Origin: Bacillota bacterium
Lineage (GTDB): Bacteria > Bacillota > Clostridia > Peptostreptococcales > Anaerovoracaceae
DNA length: 34,774 bases
Assembly (NCBI GenBank): GCA_022793795.1
Contig: JAAWDM010000029.1
Span: 1 to 34,774, forward strand
Direction of reading: 5' to 3'
Position 1 is the stretch's first letter. Each line of letters begins with the position of its first letter. The notes under the pieces are model-generated. The model was not told the DNA's origin. It was given only the letters and a program-made list of their open reading frames with translations, and did no database searches. The position numbers were made by a program, and so were the translations under genes. Shown one piece after another: positions 31,413 through 34,774 of the stretch.

Positions 31413-31616
31413 TTAGCCTTCTCCCGCTTCTTCAATTATTGTTATCATCTCTTCAGGGAGTGTTGCTTCAAAAGGAAGTCCTCTTACCATTTTACTTTTC
31501 GTCATAAACATACGAAATGCCGTAGGCAAATCCATTCCCAGTCTCTCATATATTTCAGCCACTTCTTGTTTTAGCGCTTTGTCTGCTCTAAATTGAATTA
31601 AAACTTGTTCTGCCAT
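31413..31616 (-). CDS. RelB/DinJ-family antitoxin-like protein, no toxin partner
   Basis: 67 residues. A ribbon-helix-helix N-terminus (VLIQFRADKALKQEVAEIYE) is followed by RLGMDLPTAFRMFMTKSKMV and RGLPFEA, the RelB/DinJ pattern. It is shorter than usual (about 80-95) at the C-terminus, where toxin binding normally lies. The gene downstream is a NUDIX hydrolase, not a RelE/YafQ toxin, and none is found upstream. GGAGGGGAG precedes ATG 31616. It may be an orphan antitoxin acting as a DNA-binding regulator. Confidence 0.82.
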   Translation of the reverse strand: MAEQVLIQFRADKALKQEVAEIYERLGMDLPTAFRMFMTKSKMVRGLPFEATLPEEMITIIEEAGEG

Positions 31617-31660
31617 AATGCTCCCCTCCGCATATACATATTGTAGTTATTTGGCATGTG

Positions 31661-31690
31661 ATTATAATAATATCATATTCTTTATATCAA
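31661..31690 (-). promoter_or_regulatory. Promoter of the RelB-like/NUDIX pair
   Basis: On the minus strand: TTGATA, 18 nt, TATAAT, 45 nt before ATG 31616. It is divergent from the UPF0251 promoter. Confidence 0.6.
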
Positions 31691-31720
31691 AAATTAGCAA
31701 CCTATTTTCTTTCGATTTAC

Positions 31721-31776
31721 TTGACATATGTCAGAAACAGCGCTATACTATGGTCAAAAGTTAATGACATAAGTCA
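31721..31776 (+). promoter_or_regulatory. Promoter of the UPF0251/NifX-like operon with duplicated operators
   Basis: TTGACA (31721-31726), 17 nt, TATACT (31744-31749). TGACATATGTCA (31722-31733), a perfect palindrome, covers the -35. A second site, TGACATAAGTCA (31765-31776), lies after the start point. Each is followed by GAAA and, a few bases on, AGCGCTAT, so the whole 28-nt unit is repeated with a 43-bp period. Confidence 0.8.
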
Positions 31777-31793
31777 GAAAAGGAGCGCTATCC

Positions 31794-32177
31794 ATGTCCA
31801 GACCTTGCAAAAAACGACGCATCTGCGCCATGCCCGCTGCCCTCTGCTTTTCACCCAAAGGTGAAACAGAGCCATCGTCCGTCATCTATCTAACCCTGGA
31901 CGAATATGAAACCATCAGGCTCATTGATCTTTTGGAGCAAAATCAGGAGGAGTGCGCCGCCAGCATGGGCGTGGCTAGAACCACGGTCCAAGCCATCTAT
32001 GTAAGCGCCCGAAAGAAACTGGCCGCTGCACTTTGCCATGGCCTGGAGCTTCGCATTGAAGGCGGCAATTACTATTTCTGTCAGGGCCGCCGCCGAGGAT
32101 GCAGTTGCTCCCATTGCAGACAGGAATCGGCTATTTTGCCTGTGTCATCAACAAATAAGGAGGATGAAACATTATGA
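31794..32177 (+). CDS. UPF0251 (DUF134) DNA-binding protein
   Basis: 127 residues. The N-terminus SRPCKKRRIC (cysteines, basic) is typical of DUF134. A sigma-70 region-4-like HTH follows at about residues 42-85 (LTLDEYETIRLIDLLEQNQE, CAASMGVARTTVQAIYVSAR). The C-terminal segment has a CQGRRRGCSCSHC cysteine cluster that could bind a metal or an Fe-S cluster. AGGAG lies 8 nt before the ATG. It overlaps the NifX-like gene by ATGA, a pairing seen often for this family. It is the best candidate to bind the duplicated operators in its own promoter. Confidence 0.9.
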   Translation: MSRPCKKRRICAMPAALCFSPKGETEPSSVIYLTLDEYETIRLIDLLEQNQEECAASMGVARTTVQAIYVSARKKLAAALCHGLELRIEGGNYYFCQGRRRGCSCSHCRQESAILPVSSTNKEDETL

Positions 32178-32599
32178 AAATTGCAATTACCTATGAAAAC
32201 GGTCAGATATTTCAACACTTTGGCCGTACAGAAGCCTTTAAAATTTACGAGATTGAAGAAGGAGCCGTAGTATCCAGCAAAGTCATCGGTACCGATGGAA
32301 ACGGCCACGGCGCTCTGGCTGGTTATCTGATGGAGCAGGGCGTCTGCACTCTCATCTGTGGAGGCATGGGCGGCGGCGCTAAAATGGCCTTAGAGCAGGC
32401 TGGCATAGAGGTCTATGCAGGTGTATCCGGCGACGCAGACCAAGCTGTTGACGCCTATCTGGCAGGTAATCTTTCCATCACCACCGAAGCAAATTGCAAC
32501 CACCACGGTCATGGGGATCACGAAGGTCATGAGGGCGGATGTCACAGACACGAAGGCCACAATCACGAAGGTGGATGCGGCGGCGGATGTCACCACTAA
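32174..32599 (+). CDS. NifX/NifB-type (dinitrogenase iron-molybdenum cofactor domain) protein with His-rich tail
   Basis: 141 residues. Residues 1-110 form a NifX/NafY-like cofactor-binding fold: MKIAITYENGQIFQHFGRTE, FKIYEIEEG, HGALAGYLMEQGVCTLICGG, MGGGAKMALEQAGIEVYAGV. The C-terminal 30 residues are rich in His, Gly and Cys (HHGHGDHEGHEGGCHRHEGH, GGCGGGCHH), probably binding metal. No nitrogenase genes are near; stand-alone members occur in many anaerobes, often with MTH1175-like or Mrp/ApbC ATPases. It is coupled to the UPF0251 gene by an ATGA overlap, and AAGGAGG precedes it. Confidence 0.9.
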   Translation: MKIAITYENGQIFQHFGRTEAFKIYEIEEGAVVSSKVIGTDGNGHGALAGYLMEQGVCTLICGGMGGGAKMALEQAGIEVYAGVSGDADQAVDAYLAGNLSITTEANCNHHGHGDHEGHEGGCHRHEGHNHEGGCGGGCHH

Positions 32600-32630
32600 A
32601 ACCAATCCTATGCTTTGGTCGTTGCCCAAT

Positions 32631-32677
32631 AAAAAAAGTCGTCGCATTAACAGAAAATAACGGTTAGGGCGACGGCT
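32631..32677 (-). terminator. Minus-strand hairpin and T-run
   Basis: On the minus strand, AGCCGTCGC and GCGACGACT pair over 9 bp (one mismatch or G-T) with a 23-nt loop, followed by T7. It could end the MATE transcript after the repeat; the long loop lowers confidence. Confidence 0.5.
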
Positions 32678-32697
32678 CCTTGGTACAACTTCTCTGT

Positions 32698-32974
32698 GTT
32701 GACACATTTCTCATTTTTGAGGTTGTGTGTCAATAAATAGGCCTTACTCCCTTTGCAAAACAGATGATTTTCGATCTATTTACAGTACGATGTTGACACA
32801 TTTGCTGATTTCAGCCCGATAAGTCAACAAAACTGGCTGAAAACGTTGACTCAGTTTACAAAACAAAGGGAGTCGTGTCAAAATTTTCATGTATATCCTT
32901 TAAAAAAGGCTTATAAATAATAAAATATGGTGGATTTTTTGACCAAATCTTCTAATTTCAAAGAATGTGTCAAC
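32698..32974. repeat. 277-bp palindromic intergenic repeat, copy D
   Basis: The ends are GTTGACACATT and AATGTGTCAAC. CCTTACTCCCTTTGCAAAA (about 32742-32760) and the 64-bp core at 32820-32883 (TAAGTCAAC, 16 nt, GTTGACTCA, then ACAAAACAAAGGGAGT, GTGTCAAAA) sit at the same offsets as in copy A. TTTTTTGACCAA at about 32935 also matches copy A near 9274. It fills the gap between the convergent NifX-like and MATE genes. Confidence 0.87.
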
Positions 32975-33048
32975 AAGACCTACCTTTGTGCCTTCTACCC
33001 TGGACTTGATCAAAATCAACTGCGGGACAACCCCTTTTTCATTCATTC

Positions 33049-34380
33049 TTAATAATGGTAGGTTTTTCGATAGCGAATCAAAAGCGAAATGGAAAGAACT
33101 GCAGCGATGATTTCCGCCACGGGAAGGGCCAACCACACGCCGTTAAGTTCCAAGAAGGCAGGTAGCAGCACCAGCGCTGCTACCTGCAGCAAGAAAGTCC
33201 GCATAAGAGAAATCAATGCCGAAATTTTTCCATTGTTCAACGCCGTAAAAAAGCCCGATGCAAAGATGCTGATACCGATAAATAAAAAACTGACCGCGAT
33301 AATTCGGAAACCGCTAACCATAAGCTCCTTCAATTCTGAATCCTGGGATGCAAAAATCATAACCAGCGTCTCATTGAAAACTTCCGAAAGCCCAAACATT
33401 ACCACAGAAAAGACTGCTACAACTTTAATGGCAATTAAAAATAGCTTTTTCAAATTTTCTCGATTTTCCGCACCGTAATTATAGCTAATGACCGGCATGA
33501 GCCCAGAAGTAAAACCTAAAAAGATAGCCGCAAATATGAAATTCAAATATAAAATGGCGCTAATGGCAGCCACACCCTTCTCTCCCACCAAAGCCATCAT
33601 CTGCAAATTAAACAAAGTTGTAGTTACTGCGCTGGCCAAATTGGATACCATTTCCGAAGAACCATTGACCATACTAAACAACAAGTCCCTGAGATTCCAA
33701 GAAGGGTTTTCGAAATGAATCAGCTGTTTTTTGTCAAACAAAACTACCAGCGGAAGCAGGCTTGCCAGTACCTGTCCCAATACAGAAGCTATAGCCGCTC
33801 CCGCAACCTCCATCTGAAAGGGTCCGACTAAAACAATATCCAGTACGATATTCAGCACTCCTGCACCCACAGTCAATACCAACCCCAGTCTAGGTCTGTC
33901 GGCTGTTACGAGATAGTTTTGAAACAAGACCTGCAATGCCATAAAGATACCGCCTGGAATCACAATGATACCATAGTCCACACAGTAAGGCATCAGTACG
34001 TCATCCGCACCTAAAAGCCGGTAAAGTTCTTCATCCCACCAGATAAATACCACAGCGATCACTGCCAAGGCAACCATGGTAACCAAGGTCACCAGACTCA
34101 TAAACTGATTGGCCTCTTGGGATTTTCCCTCACCCAGCTTTTTTGCAATAATCGCATTGCTTCCTGTGGCGAACATAAACCCCAAAGCCATACATACGTT
34201 TTGTAACGGATAGACAATATTGATAGCAGAAAGGCCCAGACTTCCTACATAATTAGAAATAACAATTCCATCCACCACCGTGTACATGGATGTAAATATC
34301 ATGAGAATCATGGTGGGCAGGGTAAATCTTAAGATGTTTTTGGTCCCCACCGATTGCTCATAAATTGAAACTTTATCCAA
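33049..34380 (-). CDS. MATE-family multidrug/metabolite efflux transporter
   Basis: 443 residues, 12 predicted spans in two related halves. The N-terminus (SVGTKNILRFTLPTMILMIF, SMYTVVDGIVISNYVGSLGL) and segments such as GSNAIIAKKLGEGKSQEANQ and GAGVLNIVLDIVLVGPFQME are typical of MATE proteins of the DinF/NorM-like Firmicutes group. They export cationic compounds in exchange for Na+ or H+; the substrate is unknown. AGGAGGAG precedes ATG 34380. It stands alone, with repeat D downstream. Confidence 0.92.
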   Translation of the reverse strand: MDKVSIYEQSVGTKNILRFTLPTMILMIFTSMYTVVDGIVISNYVGSLGLSAINIVYPLQNVCMALGFMFATGSNAIIAKKLGEGKSQEANQFMSLVTLVTMVALAVIAVVFIWWDEELYRLLGADDVLMPYCVDYGIIVIPGGIFMALQVLFQNYLVTADRPRLGLVLTVGAGVLNIVLDIVLVGPFQMEVAGAAIASVLGQVLASLLPLVVLFDKKQLIHFENPSWNLRDLLFSMVNGSSEMVSNLASAVTTTLFNLQMMALVGEKGVAAISAILYLNFIFAAIFLGFTSGLMPVISYNYGAENRENLKKLFLIAIKVVAVFSVVMFGLSEVFNETLVMIFASQDSELKELMVSGFRIIAVSFLFIGISIFASGFFTALNNGKISALISLMRTFLLQVAALVLLPAFLELNGVWLALPVAEIIAAVLSISLLIRYRKTYHY

Positions 34381-34774
34381 AATATCTCCTCCTAACTCCT
34401 TCTGAATAGTCTAACAGATAACTGTATAATTTGCAAGTTTCCAGCAAGAGAAATCAGGACAATGGTTGATTTTCATGCCTTCTATCCTACTCTCTATTCC
34501 AACAGTGATTGCTGCCTGGCGCTTGCCCTTCCTTGCGTCTGAATGGCTTCCTCCTGCTGTTTGCTATCTTTTTTTCAATTCATCGAACCACAAGTCTTTC
34601 CTCCGCGTATGGTTCTATTTGGGGTCCTACTCGGTCAAAAAATGGAGCGAGGAGACCACGTTTGGGCTGGGTCTCCTCATGAGTTGGGCGATATAGTGGA
34701 AAATGTGAGACAGAATCCCTGTGTGCTTACCTGAGATGTCATTTCTGTCCCCTTATTTCTCCTGTTTTATTATA
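34381..34774. other. Intergenic region at the window end, no gene recognised
   Basis: No ORF here has a ribosome binding site or a recognisable product. The only clear structure is a perfect 9-bp inverted repeat, GAGGAGACC (34649-34657) and GGTCTCCTC (34670-34678), with a 12-nt loop and no T-run. The promoter of the MATE gene should lie near 34400-34450, but I see no strong match. Confidence 0.6.

Noticed and set aside
32390..32707. Minus-strand ORF over the end of the NifX-like gene
   Set aside because: Antisense of the His-rich tail; the product is low complexity and there is no ribosome binding site.
34466..34734. Two short plus-strand ORFs at the window end
   Set aside because: No ribosome binding site and no recognisable product; they overlap each other in different frames.

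Overview
The window looks like chromosome from an anaerobic low-GC Gram-positive bacterium, most likely Clostridia. The evidence is strong GGAGG-type ribosome binding sites, consensus TTGACA/TATAAT promoters, an Mrp/Mbh-type Na+/H+ antiporter operon, a 4-hydroxybutyrate-type CoA-transferase, a lone ferredoxin-thioredoxin reductase catalytic chain and ECF sigma/anti-sigma pairs. The genus cannot be fixed from sequence alone. By eye, bases 1-9000 are more AT-rich than the rest and look accessory.

Layout. 1-1130: tail of a DUF6273-like protein and an Amidase_3 endolysin, possibly a phage remnant. 1270-9000: a locus of secreted or membrane-anchored proteins, with two full-length paralogues carrying FN3-like domains in convergent orientation, a PepSY-like protein, two or three zinc-ribbon proteins, and a large secreted FN3 protein split by a frameshift at an A6 run. 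9370-10150: a five-gene tRNA array (Met, Val, Asp, His, Cys) on the minus strand. 10120-12000: a broken GNAT gene and an ECF sigma/anti-sigma-like pair. 12148-13747: an ArsB/NhaD-type permease preceded by a helically phased TTAAC array. 13747-16813: an operon of ECF sigma factor, RsiV-like anti-sigma and a DUF4358-DHHW lipoprotein. 16820-19845: sfsA, lgt, ychF. 20175-21482: CoA-transferase. 21779-29403: a ten-gene Mrp/Mbh-like antiporter operon without hydrogenase genes. 29596-32599: XRE/DUF2975 pair, FTR catalytic chain, truncated NUDIX gene with an orphan RelB-like antitoxin, and a UPF0251 regulator plus NifX/NifB-like protein behind duplicated operators. 33049-34380: MATE transporter.

The most unusual feature is the number of intergenic palindromic elements. 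A 276-277 bp family with GTTGACACA-type ends occurs three times (9036, 19893, 32698), with a 64-bp core at the same internal offset each time. A diverged fourth copy near 30780 keeps the core hairpin through a compensatory base-pair change. Three other inverted-repeat elements are unrelated to it: 157 bp after lgt, 272 bp before the antiporter operon end, and 98 bp inside the tRNA array.

Functionally, the sigma/RsiV/DHHW operon suggests a cell-envelope stress response tied to acylation of a surface polymer. The antiporter operon is a candidate stand-alone ion-translocating module. The TTAAC array resembles a multi-site Pho-box. All functional calls rest on reading the translated sequences by eye; no database search was run.
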